Positions 46,301 through 60,100 of a stretch of DNA of 64,000 nt are shown here, one piece after another. The notes under the pieces were generated by a model, which saw only the letters and a list, made by a program, of their open reading frames with translations, searched no databases and was not told the origin of the DNA. Position 1 is the stretch's first letter. Every line of letters starts with the position of its first letter. A program made the translations under genes and the position numbers. The stretch comes from Diadema setosum (taxonomy: Eukaryota > Echinodermata > Echinoidea > Diadematoida > Diadematidae): assembly GCA_033980235.1 (NCBI GenBank), contig CM067070.1, positions 875,001 through 939,000 on the forward strand, written 5' to 3'.

Positions 46301-49300
46301 CATGTGGGATGGTTATCAACTTCCTCCTCTTGTTGGTTGGTTTGGTCTGTCAGTTCTTCTTGGTCTGATTTTCTCCCCTTTTCCTTTTGGTTTTCTTGAA
46401 GGACCAGCCAGGGTATCCACATTTCCAGAGAGAGGACTGGATGTAATGTTCCTCTGCCTTCAGGTCTGCGTCCTCAGTGACGTTGAAGTGCGCTCTGTCC
46501 ATGAGTGTTTGCATAACCCCTAACTTCTGGTGGAGTGGATGGTGTGATTGGAAGTTCAGGTACTGTCCCGTACTACTGTGTCTTTTTCCTGTAGACGACC
46601 ATCTTGGTTGTGCTATCCGATCTTTTGGTGATCTTGGTGTTCAGGAAACGGATGAAGTTATCAACCTCTAGCTCATGAGTAAATTTTATGCTGCATGTGT
46701 CATCAACTTGGTCCAAGTGTGCCTTGATTCTGTCGACTGTGTCCGCTTTTACGATGGCAAGGATGTCATCCACATACCGTTTCCAAACTCTAGGTTTGAT
46801 GTCATCATGGGCGGAGGCGATGGCTTCTTCATCCGAGTATTCCATGTAGATGTTTGCGACAATGGGTGACACAGGGCTGCCCATAGCTGCTAGGTATTTC
46901 TGGCGGTATATCTTGCCGTCAAAGTTGAAGGAGGTGGTTGACAAGATAAATTCGAGGAGCTTAATGATGTCGTCCACTGTGAGATTGGTCCTCTTGTGTA
47001 GTTTGGAGTCTTTCTGAAGTATGCCTTTTACGATCTGGATGGATTGGTCAATTGGGGTGTTGGTGAAAAGGCGCACGACGTCGAAAGAGACCAGAACTTA
47101 ATGGTCCTCGAGTGTGATGTCCTTGAACTCTTCTGCCAAGTCCTTGGAATTGTGTACATGGTGATCTGTTTTTCCCACCAACGGTGATAATATATCTGCT
47201 AATGCCCTTGAAGTATTGTACCCGATGGATCCAATATAGTCCACTTTGGGGAGGAGGGGGAAGCCTTGTTTGTGAGTCTTAGAAGTACAATACAGGCGTG
47301 GTACAATCTCAGCCGTAGGACAGAGATAGTCATACTGTTGGGAAGTGACCTTTTTGTCCCACATGCACAAATCTGCCATCAGTGACCATGTGGCCAGTGA
47401 AAATCACCACATCAACTGGAAGAAGTGTTCTATCCTAGCCAGAGACTCTCACAGACTGGGAAAAACCTCACGCTGGATAAGGGAAGGCATTCACATTCGA
47501 AAAAAAAAAAACCCCAAGGGAAAACCTTCAATCGGGACGATACTCGCTTTCCTCAATATACGATCCCATTTTCTGAGATCGCGTGCGCCAGCTACGTCGG
47601 CTTGTATGAAGTCCTTCTCACAGCGCTCGATCTGAAGAAGCCTGCATGCAGATCCAGAAGGCGAAAGTCTTAAGTATCAAGCAAAGGCAATTACCACTGA
47701 CTGTGATAAAACGAACGTTCAGCCAATCAATGCATTCATATTGTGACCTGTTTTTGAGGAGAAAGTGGATTGAATACTGTTTGTTCAATTCAGTTGAGTC
47801 ATTAATAGATGTTTTGGAAAGGAGAAGTTTGAATAAGGTAAATGAATTTGAATGTTTAAATCTTAAATCGTGTAATCGTACAATATTAATTGATTTGTAT
47901 TTTTCTTTAATTGTTCCTTATCAGGATTACTGCTGTACGGTCTGGGGCAACAAGACTAATACATGTACGCAAAGACTGCAGATGCCAGAATAAGTTTGCT
48001 CGGCTAGCCTTAAATGCCGATAAATTCTCCTCTTCTTCTCCCCTGTTGAAAACGCTTCGGTGACACTCAGTCGAGCAAAGACTTAATACCAGCAATGTAT
48101 AAAGGTTTACAAGATTTTAAATGGCAGAGTGCCAGCTTTAATATTTAAGACCACTCATCACCATTAGACCAGTATACTTATTTACCAGATACGCAGTCAA
48201 CAGCCCCCTCTTTGTGCCTACACCACGGACAGAATATATGGGAACATCTTTTTCTTACCAGGAAGTGCAATATTCAACACCTTGCCAATATTCTTACAAA
48301 CGTGTCCCTCTTTTGAAAGATTTAGAAAATTATGCCGTCAGTTGAGTTATACGTTTGAAACAAATACTTATCATGATACAAAGGTTACTTATTGATTGTT
48401 TTAACAATTCTTTAAAACTGTTTGCATTTTTTATGATCTTTCTTTTTGGTTCCATTAACCCCTTTTATGGTATTTTAAACTCAGTTTGTATTTTTGGTGT
48501 GTCATTACAGTAATTTCTATTACACAGTTCCTTTTTTCAATAATACACTTTGTCTATGCCGAATTCAGAAAACATTTTATGTCAGTCTCCATGGTGTAGG
48601 ATCTTTTCAAGCGTGTATTGTTTTCTGTATATGTGTCATACTTGTATATGATTTTTTTTTGTATGAAGTCTAATGTAATCCAATGTTTTCTCATGTATAT
48701 AACATGTACACAGGGCTCCCCTGAAAAGCAGTTGAGAAACTGAGGGGACTACCCTGTTTAAATATGACGGAAAAATAATAATGAAAATAATGATATTCCT
48801 CTAATACAAATTTGCTTGACCATGGAATAGCCGTTGAACGAGTAACGAATTTCAACAAACGACAAGCAATTCAAGTGTTGATTTACCAAGCCTATCACAA
48901 CTATCGTAAATTTGAGTCCTTTTCACGCTTACTGAGTAGCAAGGATACAAAATTGAGCTGGAAAATCTTGCTACTATCATTGATATATCATTATTATTAG
49001 TAGTAGTATTGTTATTATTATTGCAACTATTACTACTACTGCCACTATTATACTGCTTAATCTTTTACTAGTACTACCACTACTAATATTTTTATTATCA
49101 TTATTATTATCTCAATAAAAAGTAATAATGTTTTTATCATTATTGTCATTATTTTCATAACAGTACTAAGATTACGATAAAAGCAGCTTGTATAGTAGAA
49201 GGTGGCTTGAGTTATGATGCAGTTATGATGGACTGATATATCAAATCATTATAAAGCCATATTACCTTGTGTTGAGTTGAGGGAGGTACACTGGGTTGTG

Positions 49301-52300
49301 TTGATGAGTCTGATGTCTGTGATGCATTTACAGCGATCCAAGAGAGCCTTCTGAAGACAGCGTTTATAACACGCTCTGTTGCTGTAAGAAAACTCGGCCC
49401 TCTCCGTGAAGTTAGTGTTCGTCCCATCTCTAGTGCACGGGATGCCATATCGACCCCCCAGTCGAGTGACGTTGACCTTAAAAAAAAAAAAACAATTAAG
49501 CAAATAAAAACAAAGCAATGTAAAAGAGAATGTGCCTTTGAGTCAGATGATGTGAAGTGCAAGGTGTAGACTGGTGACGTACGAAGAGTGGTGGAAGACT
49601 TAACCCCAAAAAGCCTCGGCTACTTTGATGCCTCGTAGGACTGGGGGGGGGGGGGGGGGGCTCATTGCCCCCCCCCCCCCCCTAAGATCTTGGATGTTGA
49701 TCGCGCGGTCGCAAGAGAAATTGGCACGCGCGTCACCCACAAGGTAATCCACAAAACTAAATAGGTAGTTATTTCACAAATATTCAAATTTATTTTTAAT
49801 AAATAAATTATTTATATAATATTGGATGGCCTTGAGATTAATACAAGGAAATATTTTGCTTAGCGAGTCCAATATTTCCTTGTATTAATCGAAAATAGGA
49901 CATCCAATATTATCATTATTATCCTACAGAGGATTTTAGCAAAGAAGATTTTCACTTACCCTTTCTGTCTCCGAGTGCTGTATGGTCTCCTACTGTACTT
50001 GATCTTGACATGGGGTATGGTACCGGTACACTCTTCAGTGCAAGTTAATCTACATAGTACTTCATTCCCTGATAAAACAGTGATCTATGTATCCATGGTA
50101 GCCGTCATGTTACTGTTAGGCCGAGATCTAGCTAATTTAGACCAGAATTAGATGTTCTTGTATCCGAGATCTGAGACACAATTCACGTCACATCTACCGT
50201 AGATCGTGAAAGATTTACTTCAGTTGTACTGTATGGCCTACTATACTGTACTTAGTAACACATTATGCATGTAATTAAATGCAAGCGGCGGCAGCCGCCG
50301 GCTACATTTACTGTATTTGTATATCGCGCGCGGGCTATCTAGCAGTAGCGCTGAGCTGATCAATCGTCGCCTGCACAAAAATGCAACTTGTTTTCATCAA
50401 ACCTAAATTTAATTTCCTGGTATGAAAGTGATATTTTGAAAAATTGTATGCAAAACAATTTCAACTAATTGATATATGAAATTTGTTTGTATAAACACAG
50501 AATTTTAGAAGAAACGATATTTTAGTTAATTCGTGATTGACCAATCACACACGTTTTTACTTCATATTTCAGGTCATCTCGTATGTATCTCAGCCAATCA
50601 CGGTGCAGTTTATAAAAACTTTGGGGAATCCCCCTCTTGCCGTCCAATATTTTAAATATTGTTCGCCTCGGCAAAAAAATATTGGTCGAGTTCAACAAAC
50701 TTTCTAAGTGGGTCGGAGGTTATGAGGTGCGTCGACAAAATAACACTTGTATTGGGCTCCAAAAATCCTCTGTATGGATAATAATGCTCATTTATGCATG
50801 CATTTCCAAAAAAATGACTGTAAATCTGTAATTGATTATCCAAAACTGCTAATATTTGGTTTAGGTACTCTGTGTAGGATTCTTATTGAATGTACATGAA
50901 AAAAAAAAACGGCGGTATCAAAATTTTTCATCAGTCACAATGCCCTATATGGGGATACTCTGAGACAAACAATGATGAAGAACTAGTTGAGAGTTGGTCT
51001 GACGCAAATGAGCTTTCCCTTATCCATGATTCCAAACTACCAAGCTCCTTCAACAGTGGCAGATGGAGGCGTGGCTATAACCCTGACTTGGTATTCACTT
51101 CAAACAGCATCGCTAACCAGTGTGAGAAAATCGTCCTCGACCCAATCCCACACTCTCAACACCGTCCCATCGGAATTAAAGTTAATGCAGTCATAGCTCC
51201 CCGTCCAGTCCCCTTCAGACACTGTGTCAGACGCCGCTTCAACTTGAAGAAGGCAAAATGGTAGAAATTCTCAGAAAAACTGGACACTGCAATCAGTGAC
51301 CTTCCAGCAACCCCAGCCAACTATGATATCTTTGTAGAAAATGTGAAAAAGTCCTCTAGAAACAACATCCCTGGAGGATGCCGGAAAAAATACATCCCTG
51401 GCCAATCAACTGAGGCAAAGCAACTCTACAAGAAGTATATTAATCTATTCCAGGCAAACCCCTTTGGAGATGATATTTTGGCAGTTAGGGAAAGTCTTAT
51501 CGATGCAGTGTCGTCAGAGAGACGAAAGAGCTGGCAAGAATCGATTGAGTCTACGAATATGACTCACAGTAGCAAGAAAGCCTAAAAGACAATAAGGAAG
51601 CTGGGGAATGACTACATTATAGCCAAACCACTGTCTGAAGTCACAGCAAACCAAGTTGCTCATCAACTCCTTTTGAATAACCGGGAAAACACAAACCATC
51701 ATCCTCAAAGAGCTAAATTACCAAAGCCATCTGAAGAGGACCAGGAATGTTCTGACCTCACCAGAGCCTTCACAATGAACGAGCTAATTCTTGGCATCAA
51801 GACAATGAAGAACAACAGAGCAGCTGCTGGTCTTGATGACATCCTGTGTGAACAAGTTAAACGCTTAGGACCAGTTGCTCTAAAGTGGATTCTAGAGCTG
51901 TTCAGCTGTCTGAACAGCTGTCTGAAAACCTACAAGCTACCTAAGATATGGAGGCGGGCAAAGATTGTGGTTATCCTGAAGCCTGGCAAAGATCCTGCCA
52001 TCCCGAAGAACTTCCGACCCATCTCCCTGCTCTGTCATACATACAAGCTGTTTGAGAGACTACTCCTGAATCGCATGGCACCCATTATTGATCAGCGGGT
52101 TTCAGACCTGGAAAGTCCTGCACAAACCAACTCCTTAACCTAACTCAATTTATTGAGGATGGTTATGAGAAGGGACTCATAAAGGGAAATTTAGTCTAGA
52201 CTTTAGTCCGCCTCGATGAAAATCGCATAAAGTAAATCCAATGAGGGTATGACCTCATCAACTTGATAACCGTTCAATTATCCTAAACCCAGCAATAACA

Positions 52301-54233
52301 ACGAATCGTTTGTTTTTTTTTTCGGTAGAATTCTGATATGAATTGGTTTGAACTTCGACACGGAGGAGACGTACCTCTCTCAGACTGATTGATGTCTTTT
52401 GCCCAGTAGACACTGTTATACCGTCGTCTTCTGGAAACGGCTGCATTGTGGGCGGGTGAATGGAGACTCTCACGCCAGAATCCGTGGACAGCAAGCCAAC
52501 ATACTCACGCTGCTCCACGAACAATGTGAGATGGAGTCCTTTGGAAGATATGAAAGCAAACAAGCAAGCAAATAAGCAAAAAACAAACAAACAAACAAAC
52601 AGAATTCGGGAGTCAGAGCCGAACTCGAAGCATGCAGATAGTAATTTCTTCAAAATCGTCATTGTTAGTTATCACAATCACCCTTGTTCATGCTGCTTTC
52701 TTTGTGTTGAATAAATGCAATGTTAAAAGTACTCTTTATAGTGTTATCTCTGTAAAAAAAAATAATAATAATACACACACAAACTGCATAAGTAGGACTA
52801 ACTCACCATACTGCGCGCCAGTTCTGCCCGTATGTTTCGCTGCATTGGCTTTGTCTCCTGGGTTCGCGCCATTAAATGTAAAACAGTTGCCGTAGTCTCC
52901 GTGTTGCCACATGGTAAAATTCCTGGGGTTTACGGATGAACGATTGTAAACCGAAAGGCCATTAATGCTGATACAGATATCATTGCAAGCGCCATATTCT
53001 TAGTTTACGGTTCCATCACCCTTTTTACAAGCCAGGGTAGAAAAACCCAGTCAAAAGAAAACTTAAAAAGGGATAAAGAATATTTTGCCTTATCAAGTGT
53101 TGCAAATGTTTGGAGTCTCATGTTGGTCGCTTTGGTCACGATGGCAGCATATAGTAGAAAACACAACCCACCAATTATTCAACATGTCTCTGTCTTGTCA
53201 TCTAAAATAGCATAAAATTATGATTTCACTTGTAATTATCTTCAATCTTATCGAATTCTTCAATACAAAGTACAATTTGAGTACACGTACAAGTAACCTC
53301 ATTACTACATATTGATGTCATCAAACTTGAAGGGACCACCTCTCTGTTTTTCTTCTTTCCGATTCATGTTGGTTGAATGAGACTTTCCCAAGACAGAATC
53401 AGGCATAATAATTGTAGAGTGGAAAGTGAGAAAAGGACGAACGTGCCGCAGAAATGAAGAAGAAGGAAGAGAAAAAGAAGATGTAGAAAGTCAATGAAGA
53501 CGAAGAATCAAAAGAGAGGAATGGAAAACAAACAGACAATTCCCATGAGTGGTCATAACTCAATCAATTCGCTAGTAACTATCTTCTACCAGTAGACAAA
53601 CGAATACTAAGAGAAACAGAGCTCAAATATCCAATGAGAATCAGTCCTTACTTGTAGCTGCAGTTACGTCTATCAAAGGAGCACTGTAGGATGAGGTCCT
53701 CGGGCTGATGGCCGTATTCCCGCAGCTCATCCAGTGATGGGTTCAACAAACTTCGCACGTCATAGAAATCGGGGTCACGTGACTGCGCGACAATCGCCGG
53801 CCAGTCGTTGCTTCCTTCGGATAAAATCATATCATACAGATTCTAGAGGTGCAGCGAAAAGAAGACTGGTAAATTGAAACACATACTGGCGCCTTATTCA
53901 GCCTTGAAAAGAAAGATACATCGCGAAATCCACACGGGCAGTTTGCATATAGTTCGCAGTGAAGAGTATACACTACTTTTTCAAACTCGACAATGGTGCG
54001 TCTCTTTAATGTGAAGCTCGTCTGCGCACTGTGCTTTTAGAAATATTGACCTAAACTGTCTTATCTCGCTTAAGGTACTTAAGAAAGAGAAAGTTTACAG
54101 TTTAAAATACACATATATTACATTTATGTCTTTATCTTCATTAAAAGTATACGCGGTTGTTCATTTGGGTTTTCTTTCTTTTTCTATTTATTTTGAGTTT
54201 GATAAGCTTGTGCGACTAATTTACTGGCACCAA

Positions 54234-54270
<37 letters not shown>

Positions 54271-54514
54271 GAGTTTGTTTGCAAAAACCGATAAGTCCAT
54301 ATTTGCCAAATGGAGATATTTGCGATTAAAGGTCAAGAAAAATAAAGAGAATAATAAGAAAACTTTTGCTTCTTTTGACCATAACTTCAAAAATATACCT
54401 TTATATGCAGTGACCAATTTATTATTCAAAAGGTATTATTTTGTACATTATGACAGAAATCGTACTTCAAAATCTTCAAAAATGGACTTATCGGTTTTTG
54501 CAAACAAACCCTTC

Positions 54515-54576
<62 letters not shown>

Positions 54577-57156
54577 CTTATTGCATTTTCACGACTTGCG
54601 TCAAATTGGACACATATATATACACACATATAGACACACAGATATACATAATAGTGGTTCATGCATGTGCGTATGTTTCAAACATCTGACATTTCCCTAA
54701 CCACTCTTTGCTATAGTTGAGAGAAAAAGAAACAAAGAGGGGAAAAAATAACACATTGCAACAACAAAATGAAAAATCAAACCAACGATCATGGTATGTA
54801 AGGACATAAATGACCTCACCCTGTACACCCTGCCAGTCGTAGTTGTAGAAATCGAAGTCAAATTGCGAGTTGTCCCACGAACTGTCAAAAAAGGAGAAGA
54901 TTTCATGTAACTGGCTGCTTGAGTAGAACGAATATTCCTGCGACTCCGGTGGTTGTGACGAAGACGATCCATCTTGAGTGACTGACGAAGTCTGGGCTGA
55001 TATCGCTGCTCACGTGGAAATACAAATAGGACGAAATACGAGGGAATGTAAGACTAGTTGTATTTGGTGGCTTTGGGCTTCATGAAACAGAAGACAAACA
55101 AACAAACAAAACAAAACAAAACAACCCATAGGTTCCGTCTAAACCGTTATGAGAAGAGTGAGTTCATTCGAAGAGAACCTTGTAGAACCGCGCAGAGTCC
55201 GAGCAGTCACCGAGCGATGCCCCATCGGCAACTGGACGATCTCCCACCGGCCACCGGCCGATTTTTACGAAAACGCTCAGCGACCGACGGGTGATCGATA
55301 GGTCATCTACCGGTGACCCGTAGGCGTACCGACGCGACGGCCACTCGTTGGTCTCTGCCGGAAATTTCTCACGAGCTACCTGTGTTTATTAATTTACCTA
55401 TGTGATTTGTGACGTGTTGATTAATTTAGATAAAACTCGAGGCAAAAGATCTAACGTTAAGAGTTAAGTTATCAACTAACGAACCTCAGCTATGTGATAC
55501 CACAGATTACTAGAAATTAGGAAATAAAACAAACAGGAGGAACAGCCAAGATGGAACAAAGACTAGAATAGATTAGATTTTTCTAAAATATCTTGTTTGC
55601 TTCTACATTATACAGTATTTTTCTATTCCTATTTAATTTCATATTTTAATTTTCCCTATCCCTTGTCACTCATTTCTTCTTCAATCAATAGGCCTTTAAT
55701 GAATGATAAGGTAACCAGACTATTACTACGTCAACATATCAGCACTAACTTTTTGCTTTCATCTCTTTTGCCCGAAAGTGGTTGTCTCTGACTTCCATGT
55801 ACCTCATGTTGGTTGCCGAGATGTTGAGATGCTGAGATGTTGGTGGGGTTTCCTTGCATCTTATCCCTCCCCCTGCTTCTTCCAAACTGTGCTAGATTAT
55901 CTTATTCATATAGTCCCTGGTTTTCTTCATTGCTTCTGTCACTTTTATCTTAACATTTTTTAGTCCCTAAATCGCTCGACGGCGACCGCTCGATCTATTC
56001 TCTTGGTTTTCTTCCGTGCTGTTGTCATTTTTGTCTCTATTATTTTTGTTCCCTAAATCGCTCGGCAGCGCGACCGCTCGATTAGGTCAGTGCCTGGGCG
56101 GTTCCCGCTCGGACACCTAGTGTATTTTGGGCAGCGAGTGAAAAATGGTGTGTCGCCGCTAAAATTTTAACCCCGCGTTAAAAGCTTCAGCGGCAACGGA
56201 CTGTTGCCCTAAAAATCAGTGGCGCCTGGTCGGTCACTGGTCGGTCACCGGTCGTTGTCCGACCGGTTTTGGCTAAAAATTCGCCGACCGGTCGCCGAGT
56301 AGGCTGATATTGGGGGTTGTGACCGCAGCCTTACCGCTTTCAAAAAGGAAGGGGAATAATTGCTACCCTTAACATATGCCAGTATCAAATTTAATGAATG
56401 TGTAATTTTCATGAAAAGGAATTTCGTTGAATATTATTAACAATCTCTTTTTACTGATGTTGCAAAATACCACTTTTGCTGTCAGGTGAATGTGGTAGCG
56501 CGCACCATTAGCACTGCACATGGACTACATGAAAAATCATATACATCACAATGCTTATCTCAGTGAACTTAAAAACCAACAAGACAGTTGGTACAAATAC
56601 ATATAGTGGCCTTTTTTCTGCTCATTTGCAAACTGGAACTCCAAACAGGTTTATTTGACTCATTAGCACAGAAAAGTTTTGTCATTTTATTCTATATTTA
56701 CAAAAGCAGAGTAGAATTCTATCTCTAAAGTTTTTAACCTGATTGTGATTTTTTTTTTTTGTTAGGATAACAGAGTGCAATATGTTTCTGTGACACTGGG
56801 AACTGACACATCGTTTGTTTTGCTGTTGTTGTTACAGTTGTTTTTTATTATTATATTTTCTCGGTTTCTTTCTTAACCCTGCTGTATTTTCATCATAGTA
56901 TAACTCTGTTACATGTCTTTTTTTTTTTTTACTATCTGGTTGATATGTGTATGTTTGTTTTGATTGTAATGTTGTGTACAAAATGTATTTGAATTCAGGT
57001 TTTTTGTATCTTTTTATTGTGCAGAGCCCCTTGGTAAAGCAGTTTTTTTTTCTTGCAGAGCCCCTTGGTAGAGCAGTTTTTTTTTCTTAACTGAAAGGAA
57101 TATTCTTTTGAAATAAAACGGAAATAAATGAAAAAATAAATGAATAGATAGATAGA

Positions 57157-57199
<43 letters not shown>

Positions 57200-60100
57200 A
57201 CAAACTCAATGGTAAACGAGCTTTGAAGTTATGCTTATACCTGTTTCTAACTAAATCATTATTGTTCTTGTATTACAGATGCCATAATCTGGGTATGTTA
57301 TCTGTTGCTTTAGTAGGCAAACTTTGTGTGACGTTTCTGGTGCCATAAATAGTCGATTCAGAATTTATTTCATATATTACAGGTCATGGGTAGATATCGT
57401 GGCGGATTTTCACAAGTTCCGTATGGATAGCCTTACCCCCATCCTATTCGTGCTTTAAATGCGCAAATCGAAATCAGAAAAAAAAAAAAAAAAACAACTC
57501 CTTGATGAGATCAGCCGAGGAGAGCAGCTGAGGGAATGGAGTTGGGGTTTCATCAACAGAGCGGTAAAATTTACAATACGATTGTACATCAAAACAGAAT
57601 AGAGTCATGTAAGATATTATAGCCCACCCTCCAAGCATGGATACAGCTTTAGAGAGACTTTAGTATGGTCATATTACTATTCAAAGGAGGCACTCAACCC
57701 TTAATAAGGACACAACTTTCATTTTTGTGTCTCTTCGATGTTTTCAACTATCTCTAATCCCATTTAATCGCATGCTTTACTGCTGACATTGCTTAGCACA
57801 CAATAGTTTTCTACCACTGTCTCAATACTGCTGGATCCAGTGTTATGCATGTATAAAAATATTATTGATTTATAAAAATATTATTGATATTGATATGAGT
57901 GAACTATTGTGTATGAAAGTATGTAGGTATATAAACGTAAAAGCTAAGAGCAGTCCGTTCTTCTTCGCTTGAATAGTATGGGGAGAAGAATACGACTCTA
58001 AGGCCGTGTCACACCTTTCCGGGCAAGCCTTGCGTGCGACTAGCAAAGAACAATTTTTACTACCCGGAGGTCCCTGGAATGAGCCGCACATGACAGTACC
58101 TAGCACGTATCTCACCCGTAGTCACCCGGAGGTGTGCACGCAAATCTTTTTACCCGCAACCATGTTTAGGCCTTGTCACACCTTTCCGGGTAAGCTATGC
58201 GTTCTGTTGCGTGTAGGGATTTTCCAGCATACCTGGAACTTCTCAGGACGAGCAAGGATTTGGGTGAGTCAGTGCATGTGTCTTACTTGCCGGACGCGTT
58301 CTACTTAAATTCTACTTGCGGGTAGGCCTATACTGTGTGACCTTTGTACCAGTCGCGTGGGGGCTGACATCTCAGTGAAGAAATTCCTCTAATGACTGAA
58401 GTCCCACGGAATGTCATTATCTTGGCTGCAAACGGGGACTGCGAAGTACCTGCGTGGGCGTTGCCTGCGAAGTGCTGCCGCTAAGGGCCTCCTAATAGCG
58501 TTCTGCGTGGACCTCTCCGGGCATTCCCGCGATTCACCCGTTAAAAGTTTTTGTCATGCTCAAAACTTGGCTGCGGTTTAAATCGGACTTGCGCGAGCAC
58601 CTCCGGGCAAGTACAGGCGAGATACGCGCTATAGGTACTGTCAGGTGCGGACCAACTGCGGAGAGCTCCATGGAGCAAATTTGTTACTCCGCAAGTTAAG
58701 CCGCAAAACTTCCCCAGAAACGGTATCACGAGGCCTTTATCATGCTCAAAACTTGTTCCAAGTGAGTCGTAGGGTTCGCTCGCAGAGGTACACGCAGAAC
58801 ACCGGTAGGAGACTCTTACCAGCAGCACTGCGCAGGAGTTGGCTCTCACGCAGGTCACAATGAATGCACGCAAGTAGAAGCTAAGTAGCACGCGTCTAGT
58901 AGGTAAGAAATACTGCTAAAAATTGCAAACATTCTTGTTCGCCCGCGGAAAATCTTCCACGTGCTGGAAACGATCTCCTCGCCACAAGCCCGCGTAGCTT
59001 GCCCGGAAAGGTGTGACATGGCCTTTACAGGTTGTCCCCTCCACCATGCTGGTTACCTGATTGGTCCGAGGCGGACACTGTGGGAGACTCGTCTCCCCTT
59101 TTCTCCCGGTAATGCTGGCTGCTGGACGAATCAGAATAATCATAGTTCGTACCTGACATGGTGGGAACAGAGAGATGAAAATGGGAATGCTGAAAACGTG
59201 AATGGAGACGATAGCTATGATGGGCACTCATTCATTCATTCATTCATACATACATACATTCATTCATTCATTCATTCACTCATTCATTCATTCATTCATT
59301 CAATCAATCAATCAATCAAACAACCATTCATTCATTCATTCATTCATTCAATAATGCATACGATCATATTTTCCTTCATTATGTTATTCGTTGTCATTTC
59401 TAACTTCAGTCAAGGACTGTGTGTAAAAAAGCAAAAAGATTACAATTTAAATGCCAGGACAAAATCATAAAACATGACTGTTATCAAATTACACAGCTTC
59501 ATAAGATAAATGCATTTGATGTTAAAAAAAATAAATCGAATGATTTTGTGTGTGTGTGTGTTTTTTTTTTTAGCAATGAGGAGACAAGTACATGTAGGTT
59601 TTAATCCATAAGTGTCATAACAGTACATTCTAAAACAAAGTCTAATATCTTGGAACACGATAAGACTTATCCCTTATTTCCCCCCTAACTTCCCCATGTA
59701 AATTTTTTTACGTGCATAAAATGCATTCAGGAACTCTTGTACTAGACATCTGTAGACCTGCAGCATGGGGATTAATGTGTCTTTCTCGTTGGTCTTCTTA
59801 GCTTTAATAGTGTCGAACTAATGGGCCGTATGACTCGTGAGTTGTAGGTATGCCTCATGAGCTGTATGACTTGTGGGCTGTTTGGCTCGTGGATGTCGGT
59901 CTCGTGACGTGCGCCCCCATTCACCCCTTCCCTGAAAAACTCACCAGTCGATAAATCGTCCAGGTCTAGAAGTCCCATGAACCTCGTATTGATCATCATG
60001 GATCTCCTCATCATGTTCACGTTACAGAGGGTAATGGCGGGAAACTGGAGGGTCGATGAAGTGATGATGTCTGTTCTAGTAGTGTATGGGAAGCTCAGGT

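Larger units (their letters stand above)
45610..47745 (-). mobile_element. Penelope-like retroelement with an inverted partial copy, intron 8
   Basis: The minus strand carries the 3' part of reverse transcriptase (47379-46573) and a GIY-YIG region (about 46170-45730). From about 47350 to 47745 the plus strand repeats the 3' end of the element (matching 45610-46010 in reverse), so the unit is bounded by about 400-bp inverted copies, joined head to head at the 5' truncation point. Such inverted or tandem partial copies are typical of Penelope-like elements. Confidence 0.8.

Noticed and set aside
54697..54972. 91 aa minus-strand frame starting MDRLRHNH
   Set aside because: Wrong frame of DEG/ENaC exon 4; the frame that joins exon 3 in phase gives the believable protein.
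58541..58891. 116 aa minus-strand frame
   Set aside because: Built of the repeated CCCGGAGGT-type motifs of the 58.0-59.0 kb element.
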